A stretch of 64,000 nucleotides of DNA from Actinomycetospora lutea (GCF_028737205.1 NZ_JAQZAL010000020.1:62001-126000), one strand, 5' to 3'. Shown: positions 1 to 9,331, numbered from the stretch's first letter. Program-made: numbers and translations. The notes: a model not told the origin generated them from the sequence alone.

Positions 1-119
1 TCGTCATCCCCGGCGAGCTCATCACCCGCCCGGAGCTGACCGTCAGCGTCGGCCCGCGCCAGCCGTATCTCCAGCCCTACCCGGACTACCGGTCCTTCTC
101 CTACTGGGCCAGCCAGTAG
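1..119 (+). CDS. C-terminal fragment of an unidentified protein
   Basis: An open frame enters from the left edge and ends at a TAG at 117-119, leaving about 38 C-terminal residues. The tail is rich in Pro and Tyr and ends in SYWASQ. No domain can be recognised from so short a piece and the start lies outside the window. It is kept as a partial gene because the frame is open to the edge and the next gene on this strand begins only 80 bases later. Confidence 0.45.
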   Translation, partial: VIPGELITRPELTVSVGPRQPYLQPYPDYRSFSYWASQ

Positions 120-201
120 CTCACCTGGCCGGTCTGTCCGATCGATCGGTGTCGCCGTACCGCATGTTTCTCCGTTGCCAAGTCTGTGCAACAGTGCGCC
201 C

Positions 202-766
202 ATGACCCTCGCCGTCCCGCCGCCCCTCGTCCGAGCCGCGCGACGTGAGGACCTCCCGGACGTCGCGCGGCACATGCGCGGGGATGCTCGAGCGCGAGCT
301 CGGCGGCCACGACCCGCGGCTGCACGACGACGTCGACGACCTCGCCGGGATCTACCTCGGCGCCGCGGGGACGCGCCTGTTCGTGTGCCTGGTCGAGGGC
401 CCTGACGGCCCTGACGGCCCTGACCTCGCCGGCACCGCGTCGGTGCGCGCGGGCGGGCCGAAGCCGCAGTTCGTGCCGTCGTGGCTCACGCGCCGGTACG
501 AGGGGCGCCGCGTGGGGCAGATCTGCCGGGTGTGGGTCGACCCCGGCCACCGGCGCCTCGGTGTCGGCCGGATGCTCGCCGTCGAGGCGGCGCGCTGGGC
601 CCTCGGCGAGGGCTACGACCCCGTCTGCCTGCACACCAATGCCTCGGTGCCCGGCGCGCTCGCGTTCTGGACCAGCTTCCCCGGCGCGACGCTGATCCAC
701 GACGCGCGCCCGGACCCCTGGTCGACCGTGCACTTCGAGATCGACCCCGCCGTCCTCGGGGCCTGA
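202..766 (+). pseudogene. GNAT-family N-acetyltransferase with an apparent frameshift
   Basis: The protein looks like a GCN5-related acetyltransferase, which moves an acetyl group from acetyl-CoA to an amine. The first 27 or so codons from ATG 202 read as a typical GNAT start (VRAARREDLPDVARHM). The rest of the domain lies in the next frame, including the acetyl-CoA binding stretch RRLGVGRML and a late AFWTSFPGA segment. Removing one G from the GGGG run at 280-283 joins both parts into one protein of about 188 residues. Either the gene is broken or the run carries a sequencing error. If the gene is intact in the organism it is an ordinary GNAT of unknown substrate. A threefold CCTGACGGC-type repeat near 400-425 gives a GPDGPDGPD stretch. 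Confidence 0.7.
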
Positions 767-796
767 CCGGTCCTGCTGGGCCGGGGTGATCTCAGC

Positions 797-838
797 CTGG
801 CGGAGCATGCTGACGCTGGACGTCAGTCTCTCCGCCAG
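797..838. repeat. Dyad element, copy 1
   Basis: Two nested inverted repeats form one hairpin. The outer arms CTGGCGGAG (797-805) and CTCCGCCAG (830-838) match perfectly over 9 bp. The inner arms CTGACG (810-815) and CGTCAG (821-826) enclose a 5-base loop. A related copy lies at 867-897 in the opposite orientation. There is no T-run, so it need not be a terminator. It could be a protein-binding site or a dispersed palindromic repeat. Confidence 0.55.
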
Positions 839-866
839 CCCGATCCGCCGTGCCGGCCAACATCGT

Positions 867-897
867 GGCGGCTCTCCTGACACGGGACGTCAGCATG
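867..897. repeat. Dyad element, copy 2 (inverted orientation)
   Basis: Read on the minus strand this begins CATGCTGACG, continues through GTCAG and ends in GCCGCC. It aligns with the CATGCTGACG...GTCAG...CCGCC core of the element at 797-838. The two copies face each other across about 30 bases between the acetyltransferase and mscL. Confidence 0.45.
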
Positions 898-976
898 GAA
901 CGCCTCGGCGCGCATGCGACGACGGCTCGCGGCGTGTCGCGCGAGCGAGAATGTGGCGATCCTGGCGTCACATGCC

Positions 977-1008
977 AGCGATGCCGCATCGCTCGCACCC
1001 TGGGGTGC
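977..1008 (-). terminator. Possible terminator structures downstream of mscL
   Basis: Two adjacent dyads lie just past the mscL stop. One is AGCGATG-CCG-CATCGCT (977-993), a perfect 7-bp stem. The other is GCACC-CTGG-GGTGC (995-1008, 5 to 6 bp). There is no U-tract, which is common for high-GC actinobacterial terminators. The role is inferred from position. Confidence 0.4.
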
Positions 1009-1021
1009 GGTGCCGGCGGCG

Positions 1022-1471
1022 TCAGCGGTCCTGCTGGGGGATGCGGCCGTCGGGGCCGCCGTCGCGGCCGGTGCCGGTGGCGGCGCGGATGGACTGCTCG
1101 CGCAGGAGGTCGCGGATCTCGGTGAGGAGCTCGACGTCGGTCGGGTCGGCCGGGCCGGCCTCCTCGCCGCGGCGGCGGCGCTCCTCGACGTATTTCAGCG
1201 GCAGGACGACGAGGAAGTAGATGACCGCGGCCGTGATGAGGAACGTGATGATCGCGTTGATGAAATTCGCGTAGTCGAAGACGACGCCGTTCACGACGAA
1301 CGAGCCGGCGAATTCGCCGCCACCGGAGAACACCTGGATCAGCGGCTTGAGGAAGGCGCCGGTGAAGGCCGTGACGACGGCGGTGAAGGCCGCGCCGATG
1401 GCGACGGCGACGGCGAGGTCGACGACGTTCCCGCGCAGCAGGAAGTCCTTGAATCCTTTGAGCACGTTCAT
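1022..1471 (-). CDS. mscL: Large-conductance mechanosensitive channel MscL
   Basis: This is a 149-residue pentameric channel that opens under membrane tension and releases solutes during hypo-osmotic shock. The N-terminus MNVLKGFKDFLLRGNVVDLA is the family signature. It leads into TM1 (about 17-45), a periplasmic loop, TM2 (about 72-95) and a charged cytoplasmic helix (KYVEERRRRGEE) with a polar tail. ATG 1471 is chosen because the family starts at MNVLKGF and a strong GGAGGA ribosome site lies just upstream. The frame stays open 19 codons further but that stretch does not look like MscL. The gene stands alone, with hairpins past its stop. Confidence 0.97.
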   Translation of the reverse strand: MNVLKGFKDFLLRGNVVDLAVAVAIGAAFTAVVTAFTGAFLKPLIQVFSGGGEFAGSFVVNGVVFDYANFINAIITFLITAAVIYFLVVLPLKYVEERRRRGEEAGPADPTDVELLTEIRDLLREQSIRAATGTGRDGGPDGRIPQQDR

Positions 1472-1531
1472 TTCCTCCGGTCCGCGAACCGATCGCCACG
1501 GGAGGATATGACCACCCACCGAGCGCACGTG

Positions 1532-1566
1532 CGGGCCCCGGCCCCCTCGGGGAGGACCGGGGCCCG
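1532..1566 (-). terminator. Strong GC hairpin after the first chaplin-like gene
   Basis: CGGGCCCCGG (1532-1541) pairs perfectly with CCGGGGCCCG (1557-1566) around a 15-base loop. It lies 16 bases past the stop of the minus-strand chaplin-like gene and upstream of mscL, so it probably ends the chaplin-like transcript. Confidence 0.65.
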
Positions 1567-1581
1567 CGTGCCGACGTCGGC

Positions 1582-1911
1582 TCAGTTGCCGGCGTCGACC
1601 CCGGTGCCGCAGGACTGCGACTCGGGCTGGGCAGCCGCGCCGTCGCTGTCGTCCTCGTGGCCGAGCAGGCCCAGGTCGAGGGCGCCCGACACGTCCTCGA
1701 CGGGGACCTGCACGCCCAGCGCGTTCACCGGGACGTCGTTGTTGCAGGCGTTCAGCGGCGCGATGGTCTGCACATCGTTCACGTTGACGAGACCGCTCTG
1801 GGTGGTGTCGCCGCCGTTGTCGGCCTCGGCGGCGAACGCCGAGCCGGCCGTCGACGCCAGGGCGGTGCCCGCCAGGGCGCCGGCCACCGCGGCGCGTCGC
1901 AGGAAGCTCAT
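1582..1911 (-). CDS. Chaplin-like small secreted protein 1
   Basis: This 109-residue protein has a Sec signal peptide with Arg-Arg at positions 5-6, a hydrophobic core and an AFA cleavage site near residue 27. The mature part of about 80 residues has a conserved core, NVNDVQTIAPLNACNNDVPVN followed by LGVQVPVEDVSGA, and an acidic Ala-rich tail ending in QSCG. Two cysteines could form one disulfide. The Asn/Val-rich hydrophobic pattern resembles chaplins and related small surface proteins of actinomycetes, but no strict chaplin motif is visible, so a surface amyloid or hydrophobic coat role is only a guess. A paralogue lies 97 bases upstream. ATG 1911 is preferred because it precedes the signal peptide. 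Confidence 0.75.
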   Translation of the reverse strand: MSFLRRAAVAGALAGTALASTAGSAFAAEADNGGDTTQSGLVNVNDVQTIAPLNACNNDVPVNALGVQVPVEDVSGALDLGLLGHEDDSDGAAAQPESQSCGTGVDAGN

Positions 1912-2008
1912 GGGTGTCTCTTCTCGGGGTGAGGTGTACAGGGGGAGCCCGCCACTCCGCCGGATCGAGACAACCGACAGGACGGCGGTGGAGAGCAGCG
2001 CTCCGACG

Positions 2009-2326
2009 TCAGTTGTCGGCGTGGACCTTGTTGCCGCACGACTGCGACTCGGGCTGGGCCGCGGCACCGTCGGCGTCCGACAGGATCGGCACGGCGCCGG
2101 AGACGTCCTCGACCGGGACCTGGACGCCGAGCACGTTCACCGGCACGTCGTTGTTGCAGACGTTGGTCGGGACGATGGTCTGGACCTCGTTGACGTTGCC
2201 CATGCCGTCCTGCGTGACGCTCTCCTGCGCGAAGGCGGCACCGGTCGTGCTGGTCAGTCCGGCACCGATCAGCGCGGCCGCCATGACGGACTTACGGAGA
2301 ATTCCCACAGTGTTGTCCTTTCGCAT
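2009..2326 (-). CDS. Chaplin-like small secreted protein 2
   Basis: This 105-residue paralogue of the downstream gene has a signal peptide ending AAFA (about residue 33). Its mature core NVNEVQTIVPTNVCNNDVPV is nearly identical to that of the first copy, and it shares LGVQVPVEDVSGA and the AAAQPESQSCG tail. ATG 2326 has an excellent GGGAGG site 4 bases upstream. A TACTGT hexamer at 2393-2398 on the minus strand could be its -10 box, which would give an untranslated leader of roughly 60 bases. The tandem arrangement and near-identical core point to a local duplication. The function is unknown beyond secretion and probable surface location. Confidence 0.78.
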   Translation of the reverse strand: MRKDNTVGILRKSVMAAALIGAGLTSTTGAAFAQESVTQDGMGNVNEVQTIVPTNVCNNDVPVNVLGVQVPVEDVSGAVPILSDADGAAAQPESQSCGNKVHADN

Positions 2327-2742
2327 GGTCCTCCCCGTGCCGGGACGGCGACGGGGAGCCTTCACCGGCGACACCGGAATGCCGCGCGGCGGACAGTAGC
2401 GATCATCGGCACACGGATCGTCCGCCCGGAAAGGCCCGCGGAGCCCTCGCCGTCACCCGGTCGGGAACGCGCCCCGACACCTGGGGAGGTGATCATCAGT
2501 CAGGCTCGTGATCATGTCCGGGACGGTCGGTGAAACAGACCGATCAGTCGCCCACGACCGAGTGGCGGAGGACCGCCGTCGTCGTCACCGAGCGAGGGAG
2601 CCTGCGTCCATCTGGGCGAACGCTGAGCGGCACACCGGGCGCGCTCGGTGGCAGCGGAGCGCCTTCCCATCACACGCCGGGACCGCCCACCCGCCCGTCC
2701 GGGGGCGCGCGCCGGACCCGCCGGTGTCGCTACCGTTCGCGC
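2327..2742. other. Gene-free divergent intergenic region
   Basis: This 416-bp stretch separates the chaplin-like gene (minus) from the MFS gene (plus). It holds the leader and probable -10 (TACTGT, minus strand, 2393-2398) of the former and the TACCGT box of the latter at its right end. Open frames here have no recognisable protein content and no good starts. No RNA gene was recognised. Confidence 0.5.
2731..2736 (+). promoter_or_regulatory. Probable -10 box of a leaderless gene (MFS transporter)
   Basis: TACCGT lies 6 bases before GTG 2743, and there is no ribosome site between them. The same hexamer at the same distance precedes glfT2, glf, the 50-residue membrane protein and the PASTA gene in this window. 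Confidence 0.6.
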
Positions 2743-4074
2743 GTGTCGTCCTCGACTGCGCCGTCCGCACCGACGGCCCGCATCGGGCGCCCGCTCACGG
2801 CCTGGGCCGCGTGGGACTGGGGCTCCGCCGCGTTCAACCACATCGTCACGACGTTCGTCTTCACCGTGTACCTGACGGGCTCGGTGGCCGCCGACGAGGC
2901 GAGCGGGTCGGCGGCGCTGGCCACGGCGATCAGCGTGTCCGGGGTCCTGGTCGCCCTCGTCGCGCCGGTCTACGGCCAGCGCAGCGACGCCGCCGGCGCC
3001 GAGACGGGACGCCAGCGGCGGCTCGGCTGGCTCACCGCGGTGATCATCCTCTGCACGGCGCTGATGGCGCTCGTCGCACCCGAGCCGTCGTATCTGTGGT
3101 GGGGCCTGCTGCTGCTCGGCGTCGGGACCTTCGCCTACGAGCTGGCCCAGGTCGAGTACAACGCGATGATCTACCGGCTCGCCCCGCCCGGGCGGACCGG
3201 GCGCGTGTCCGGGATCGGCTGGGCGGCCGGCTACGTCGGCGGCATCGTCCTGTTGCTGATCTGCTTCGTGCTCTTCCTCGCCGACTCGCCGGTGATCCCG
3301 TTCGAGGGCGAGGGCACGGCCGTGCGGGTCGTCGTGCTCGTCGCCGCCGTGTGGTTCGCGGTGTCGACCGTCCCGGTGCTGCGGATGAGCTTCCCGTTCC
3401 CGCCGCCGCCCGGTGACACCGAGGCCGCCGTCGGGTGGGCCGCGTCGTACACGCTGCTGTTCCGGCGGCTCGCGCGGCTCTACCGCGACGACCGGCACCT
3501 GCTCGGGTTCCTCGTCTCCAGCGCGATCTACCGGGACGGGCTGACCGCGGTGTTCACGTTCGGCGGTGTGCTCGCGGCCGGCACCTTCGGGCTGAGCCCC
3601 GGCGACGTCATCATCTTCGCGATCGTCGCCAACGTCGTCTCCGCGCTCGGCGCGGTAGTCGGCGGCCTGCTCGACGACCGGATCGGGCCGAAGATCGTGA
3701 TCGTCGTCTGCCTGGCGGCCCTGGTCGTCACCGCCGCGGGCATGCTCGTCGCGTCGGGCCCCACCGCGTTCTGGATCGGCGGCACGTTCCTGTCGCTGTT
3801 CGTCGGCCCGGCGCAGGCCTGCTCGCGCAGCTACCTCGCCCGGATCGTCCCGCCGGGGCGCGAGGGCGAGCTGTTCGGCCTCTACGCCACCACCGGCCGT
3901 GCCGTGAGCTTCCTGGCGCCGGCGATGTTCGCGCTGTTCATCGCCCTGTTCGGCGCGCAGCGCTGGGGGATCCTGGGCATCGGGCTCGTGCTGCTGCTCG
4001 GGCTCGCCACGCTGATCCCGGTGCGGGCCGTCGCCGGCAGCGCCGCGGCCGGGCAGGCCGCGGTCCGCACCTGA
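2743..4074 (+). CDS. MFS transporter, UMF1/Atg22-like
   Basis: This is a polytopic membrane protein of 443 residues with about 12 hydrophobic segments, a typical MFS layout. The N-terminus AWAAWDWGSAAFNHIVTTF resembles the UMF1 group related to Atg22 vacuolar effluxers. A loop with YGQRSDAAGAETGRQRR follows the second or third helix, where MFS proteins have their conserved basic loop. A second LLDDRIGPK loop starts the C-terminal half. The substrate is unknown. GTG 2743 is chosen because a TACCGT -10 box lies 6 bases upstream and the longer frame encodes an arginine/proline-rich leader with no membrane character. The gene stands alone, convergent with the next gene. Confidence 0.85.
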   Translation: MSSSTAPSAPTARIGRPLTAWAAWDWGSAAFNHIVTTFVFTVYLTGSVAADEASGSAALATAISVSGVLVALVAPVYGQRSDAAGAETGRQRRLGWLTAVIILCTALMALVAPEPSYLWWGLLLLGVGTFAYELAQVEYNAMIYRLAPPGRTGRVSGIGWAAGYVGGIVLLLICFVLFLADSPVIPFEGEGTAVRVVVLVAAVWFAVSTVPVLRMSFPFPPPPGDTEAAVGWAASYTLLFRRLARLYRDDRHLLGFLVSSAIYRDGLTAVFTFGGVLAAGTFGLSPGDVIIFAIVANVVSALGAVVGGLLDDRIGPKIVIVVCLAALVVTAAGMLVASGPTAFWIGGTFLSLFVGPAQACSRSYLARIVPPGREGELFGLYATTGRAVSFLAPAMFALFIALFGAQRWGILGIGLVLLLGLATLIPVRAVAGSAAAGQAAVRT

Positions 4075-4080
4075 GCCCGG

Positions 4081-4788
4081 TCAGGAGAACCGGGCACCCA
4101 GCCAGCGCACCAGACGCGAGCCGAACTCCGCGACGAGCACCCAGAACACGGCCGCGAGGCCGTAGTTGACGACGACGGCGAACACCGGGTCGGCGACGAG
4201 GAACAGGTCGCGGAACGCGAGCACGGTCGAGTCGGCGACGCCGCCGACGACCTGCGCGATCGCGTTCTGCGGGTTCACCCCGACGAGCGTCAGCAGCACG
4301 TAGGCCACCAGCACCACGGCGATGACGTAGGCGACGATCCGGATCACCGACGCCAGGACCGTGGCGACCTTCCAGACGAGCTCGCCGACGTTCAGCGGCG
4401 AGCGCTCGTCGCGCCCGCGGGGCCCGGATCCGCCCGACACGTCGGGCGTGCGCTGCTGCGTCGTCGGTGCCTCGTCGGGCGGCGGGTCGTCCGCGGGGCG
4501 GTCCTTCGTCGCGGTCGCGGTCGTGGCGGACGCCGAGGAGCCCTCCGAACCCGCGCCCGACCCACCCGCGCCCGACCCCGACGCGGCCGCCCCCGACGCG
4601 GCCGCCCCCGACGACGTGCTCGTGCTCGAGTCAGCGGCGGCCGACGCGTCGGCCCCCTGCTCGCCGGAGGACGCCGCCCCGGACGTGTCCGCGCCCGCGG
4701 CGCCGGGGGACGTCGCGTCCGTCGACCCGCTGCTGTCGCTGCCGCCCTCGCTGCGCTGCGCGCCCGCCTGCTCCGTCACGCCCGGCAT
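4081..4788 (-). CDS. Membrane protein with a long Ala/Ser/Gly-rich N-terminal region
   Basis: The 235-residue protein starts with about 125 low-complexity residues (Ser, Gly, Ala, acidic, then Pro/Asp) that look disordered. After a GPRGRDERSPLNVGE linker come hydrophobic stretches near residues 145-175 and 205-225, with a basic end SRLVRWLGARFS. The C-terminal membrane part looks like a small conserved actinobacterial membrane protein, but I do not recognise the family. The start could also be the GTG three codons further in. The stop lies 6 bases from that of the MFS gene, so the two converge. Confidence 0.7.
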   Translation of the reverse strand: MPGVTEQAGAQRSEGGSDSSGSTDATSPGAAGADTSGAASSGEQGADASAAADSSTSTSSGAAASGAAASGSGAGGSGAGSEGSSASATTATATKDRPADDPPPDEAPTTQQRTPDVSGGSGPRGRDERSPLNVGELVWKVATVLASVIRIVAYVIAVVLVAYVLLTLVGVNPQNAIAQVVGGVADSTVLAFRDLFLVADPVFAVVVNYGLAAVFWVLVAEFGSRLVRWLGARFS

Positions 4789-4828
4789 CCTGGCACCGGC
4801 GCCGTGACGGAGCAGATCGGGTGCCCGC

Positions 4829-5398
4829 TCACATCGAGGTGGCGCCGTCGATGTGCTCGCGCAGCATGTCGGCGTGGCCCGCGTGCTGGGTCGTCTCGGC
4901 GATGATGTGGATCAGCACCCGGCGCACCGACCACGTCGTCCCGGGCTCGTGCCACGGCGCCTTCGGCAGCGCGTGGCGCACGTCGAGGTCGGGCAGCGAC
5001 GCCAGCGTCGCCTCGGTGCGCGCCGCGGTCTCGTGGTACTTCGCGATCACCCCGGCGAGCGTCTCGCCGGGCAGCAGCTTGAACTCGTTCTCGCGCTCGA
5101 CCAGCCAGTCCGGCTTCTCGTCGAGGCTCGCGATCCAGCCCTCGAAGTCGTCGAGGGTCATGCCCTCGGGGAGTTCGAAGTCCTCCTCGGGGCTGGCGCC
5201 CGAGACCGCGAAGCGCATCCAGCCCTCCTCGACCTTGGTGACGTGCTTGATCAGCCCGCCGAGCGTGAGCTGGGAGGCCGTGGGACGCGAGCCGGCCTGC
5301 TCGTCGGTGAGGTCGCGGGTGGGGAAGACGAGCCAGTGGCGGGCCTGGGTCAGTTCCGCGAGGAGGTCGGTGCGCTCGCCGGTGTCGGTGCTGGTCAT
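4829..5398 (-). CDS. DinB-like (DUF664) protein
   Basis: This four-helix protein of 189 residues belongs to the DinB/YfiT superfamily, whose actinobacterial members often bind a metal ion and are related to mycothiol-dependent enzymes. The expected histidines are present: one in IKHVTKVEEGW, one in AKYHETAAR, and a C-terminal pair in TQHAGHADMLREH. These spacings suit a metal site. ATG 5398 has an AGGAGA site 5 bases upstream. An alternative ATG ten codons earlier (5428) has a more distant site. The specific reaction cannot be assigned. There is no operon partner. Confidence 0.88.
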   Translation of the reverse strand: MTSTDTGERTDLLAELTQARHWLVFPTRDLTDEQAGSRPTASQLTLGGLIKHVTKVEEGWMRFAVSGASPEEDFELPEGMTLDDFEGWIASLDEKPDWLVERENEFKLLPGETLAGVIAKYHETAARTEATLASLPDLDVRHALPKAPWHEPGTTWSVRRVLIHIIAETTQHAGHADMLREHIDGATSM

Positions 5399-5531
5399 GG
5401 CGGTCTCCTGGGTGGCGGTCGTCGTCATCGGGGCCCACTTTCCTCGTCGTCCCTGATGACACGAAAGCTACGGAGGGAGGCGGACAGCTTCGGTCCTTCT
5501 TCCCGCCTCACCAGCGAGAACCGTGGCGAAT

Positions 5532-7568
5532 TCAGCGGAAGCGGTCGAAGACCTGCTCGCGCCAGGCGGTGCGGCTCACGAGCTCGCCCATCGCGTCCCG
5601 GTAGCGGCGGCGCAGGGCCGGCCAGGCCTTGCCGACCTCGGCGTGCAGGCGCACCGACTCGCGCAGCATCGCCCAGAACATCTCGCGGTCGCGCTTGCGG
5701 AACGTGACCCCGGAGCCGTCCGACGTCGTCACCGCGGCGCCGTCGAGCATCGAGAGCAGGAACCACTGGCTGTGCTCGGCGGGCACGTCGCGCTGCGGGC
5801 GCTCATGGGCGGCCGGGTCGACGGGACGCATCTGGTGCACGAGGCCCCGGGCCAGCGCGGCCACCTGCGCGATCCGGCCGACCGGCGGCCTGGGCCACAG
5901 CTGGGCCTCGCGGGCGCCGAGCGCCGGGCGCGGGAGGTCGTCGGCGCCGCGGTGCACGGTGCCGTCGGGGAACTCCGCGCGCGTGGCCCGGACGGCGCCG
6001 AGCGCGGTCGGCAGGGCCCCGAACAGCGCCTTCGGCCCGGACAGGAAGTCGCGCATCGCCATGTGGTGCAGCGCGATCGTCGAGTACTCGAGCAGGAAGA
6101 GGTGGCGCAGGGTGCGCTTGAGCGAATCGGCGAGCATCGCGCGCGGGTTGTCCGGCCCGTGCAGCGCGGCGACCACCAGGCGGTTGCGGACGTGGAAGTA
6201 CGCCTGCCAGTCGGAGGTGTCGTCCTTCTCGACGAACGACATGTGCCAGATCGCGACCCCCGGCACCGTGGCGGTCGGGATGCCGTGACTCCCGGCGCGC
6301 AGGCCGTACTCGCAGTCGTCCCACTTGATGAACAGCGGCAGCGGCAGCCCGATGCGCTCGGCCACCGTGCGCGGGATCAGGCACATCCACCAGGCGTTGT
6401 AGTCGACGTCGGTGCGCCGGTGCATCCACAGCGTCTCGCGCAGCGAGTCGACCGCGAAGTCGTGGTCGTCCTCGGTGTGCGGGGCGATCTGCCAGAAGAA
6501 GTGGCCGCGGTCGACGACCTCGCCCATCGCGTGCAGGTGCGAGCGCGCCTGGAGCGAGAGCATCTGCCCGCCCACCAGCATGTCCTCGCGGGCGAACCGC
6601 GAGAACGCGAGCGCGCGCAGCACCGAGTCCGGCTCGAGGACGACGTCGTCGTCCATGAACAGGATCTGCTCGCAGTCGGTGGTCTCCAGCGCCTCGTGCA
6701 TGATCCGCGCGTAGCCGCCGGAGCCGCCGAGGTTGGGCTGGTCGATGATCCGCAGGCGGTCGCCCAGGGCCGCGGCGGCCTCCGCGTAGCCGGGCTGGTC
6801 GCGCACCTTCGAGGAGCCCTGGTCGGGGATGATGACCGCGGTCAGGGTCTCGCTGACCAGCGGATCCTCGCCGAGCGCCGTCAGGGTGGCCACGCAGTCC
6901 GACGGGCGGTTGAACGTCGGCATCCCGACGGCGATCGCGGCGCGGCCCGGGGCCTCGCGGTCGGCGTACCAGCCGCCGGAGACGAGCTCGAGGGCGTCGT
7001 TGTCGCTGGAGAGGTCGAACCACACCCAGCCGCCGTCCGCGAACGGCGTCAGCGACACCGGTACGACGACCTCGGTGTCGTCCTCGGTGGCGACGGTCTG
7101 CCCGGCCAGGTGCACCGGCACGCCCTTGGCGGTCGAGCGGTAGACGTCGACGCGGCCCCGCCCGCGCAGCCGCAGGCGCAGGGACACCGCGTCGAGCACC
7201 GACCAGCGGCGCCAGTAGGCGGCCGGGAAGGCGTTGAAGTAGGCGGCGAACGAGACCTCGCTGCGCTCCGGGAGGCGCACCCCGGTGCGGGACACGACCT
7301 CGGCCACCCGGCCGCCGGAGCGCCGCACGTGCACGACGTACTCCTCGACGGAGTCGTCGAACGTGCCCGGGCGGTAGGCCGTCGGCGCCGTGGTCTCCAT
7401 CGACGTCGCGGTGCCCTCGTCGAGGTAGAGCGCGCGCACCGACGTCGGGTCCGCCGGCCGGGGCAGGATGACGCGCTGGAGCAGCGCGGCACCCTCGGCA
7501 CCGTCGGCACCCGGGCGACCCGCCGGTCGTGCCGTCATCTCCACCGTCCCGCCGACCGTGCTCGTCAC
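5532..7568 (-). CDS. glfT2: Galactofuranosyltransferase, GlfT2-type (copy 1)
   Basis: The enzyme uses UDP-galactofuranose to extend the galactan of arabinogalactan at the cytoplasmic membrane face. The 678-residue length fits the family (Mycobacterium GlfT2 is about 637). An N-terminal beta-rich domain (about 30-205) is followed by a GT-A domain starting AIAVGMPTFNRP. The metal-binding triplet is DDD at 306-308 (FMDDDV). The NAWWMCLIP segment, WDDCE (Asp417, Asp418, Glu420) and His442 match the known acceptor-site and metal residues of GlfT2. A helical C-terminal domain follows. The GTG start has a TACCGT -10 box 7 bases upstream, so the mRNA is probably leaderless. An alternative ATG lies ten codons in. 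glf is two genes upstream on the same strand. Confidence 0.93.
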   Translation of the reverse strand: MTSTVGGTVEMTARPAGRPGADGAEGAALLQRVILPRPADPTSVRALYLDEGTATSMETTAPTAYRPGTFDDSVEEYVVHVRRSGGRVAEVVSRTGVRLPERSEVSFAAYFNAFPAAYWRRWSVLDAVSLRLRLRGRGRVDVYRSTAKGVPVHLAGQTVATEDDTEVVVPVSLTPFADGGWVWFDLSSDNDALELVSGGWYADREAPGRAAIAVGMPTFNRPSDCVATLTALGEDPLVSETLTAVIIPDQGSSKVRDQPGYAEAAAALGDRLRIIDQPNLGGSGGYARIMHEALETTDCEQILFMDDDVVLEPDSVLRALAFSRFAREDMLVGGQMLSLQARSHLHAMGEVVDRGHFFWQIAPHTEDDHDFAVDSLRETLWMHRRTDVDYNAWWMCLIPRTVAERIGLPLPLFIKWDDCEYGLRAGSHGIPTATVPGVAIWHMSFVEKDDTSDWQAYFHVRNRLVVAALHGPDNPRAMLADSLKRTLRHLFLLEYSTIALHHMAMRDFLSGPKALFGALPTALGAVRATRAEFPDGTVHRGADDLPRPALGAREAQLWPRPPVGRIAQVAALARGLVHQMRPVDPAAHERPQRDVPAEHSQWFLLSMLDGAAVTTSDGSGVTFRKRDREMFWAMLRESVRLHAEVGKAWPALRRRYRDAMGELVSRTAWREQVFDRFR

Positions 7569-7575
7569 ACCGACG

Positions 7576-7581
7576 ACGGTA
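7576..7581 (-). promoter_or_regulatory. Probable -10 box of leaderless glfT2
   Basis: TACCGT on the minus strand is 7 bases before the GTG start of glfT2, with no ribosome site in between. Confidence 0.6.
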
Positions 7582-7612
7582 ACCGCGCGCGGGTCGCCGG
7601 CCCGGGAGCCCC

Positions 7613-7632
7613 CCGGCGGGTCGCCCCGCCGG
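7613..7632 (-). terminator. Perfect hairpin between the lipoprotein gene and glfT2
   Basis: CCGGCGGG (7613-7620), loop TCGC, CCCGCCGG (7625-7632) form a perfect 8-bp stem. It lies 30 bases past the lipoprotein stop and upstream of the glfT2 promoter, so it probably separates the two transcripts. Confidence 0.6.
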
Positions 7633-7662
7633 CCACTCCGTCGAGGCGCGGCACGACCCCGG

Positions 7663-7947
7663 TCAGGGGGTCGGCGTCGAGCAGACCAGACCGGTCGGGC
7701 AGTTGGCCGGGTTGTACTCCGAGGGCCGGGTGCTCGGCGCCGTCGTGTGGTGGGTCGACGAGGGGTGCGGGGTCCCGCTGTGGTGCCCGCCCCCGTGGTT
7801 CGCGGGCGCCGAGCCGCCGCCGGACCCGCCGCCCGCCGACTCGCTGCTCGTGTCGCAGGCCGACAGGCTGAGCACCGCGGCGCACGAGAGCATCGCCAGG
7901 AGGCCGGCGGCGGAGCGCCGCCGGGCGGGGGACAGGGGAGCGGACAC
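7663..7947 (-). CDS. Small secreted lipoprotein
   Basis: This 94-residue protein has a basic N-terminus (ARRRS), a hydrophobic stretch and the lipobox LSAC with the acylated Cys at residue 31. The mature part is a Gly/Ser/His/Pro-rich linker with several His pairs, ending in NCPTGLVCSTPTP, so two further cysteines could pair. No domain is recognised. GTG 7947 follows a GGAGG site by 6 bases. The His-rich segment could bind metal, but that is speculation. Confidence 0.72.
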   Translation of the reverse strand: MSAPLSPARRRSAAGLLAMLSCAAVLSLSACDTSSESAGGGSGGGSAPANHGGGHHSGTPHPSSTHHTTAPSTRPSEYNPANCPTGLVCSTPTP

Positions 7948-8032
7948 GGGGGCCTCCGGCCGAAGATCGACGAGGAAGCCGTGACGCTACGCGATCAAGG
8001 GCGGGCCCGAAGCGTCCGAACGAGTGACTGGA

Positions 8033-9331
<1,299 letters not shown>

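Noticed and set aside
138-149. Perfect 12-bp palindrome CCGATCGATCGG
   Set aside because: A short GATC-rich palindrome is not rare at this GC level, and no partner site or regulator gene supports a function.
174-192. GTTGC-N9-GCAAC dyad before the acetyltransferase gene
   Set aside because: It could be an operator, but five-base arms are weak evidence and no regulator gene is adjacent.
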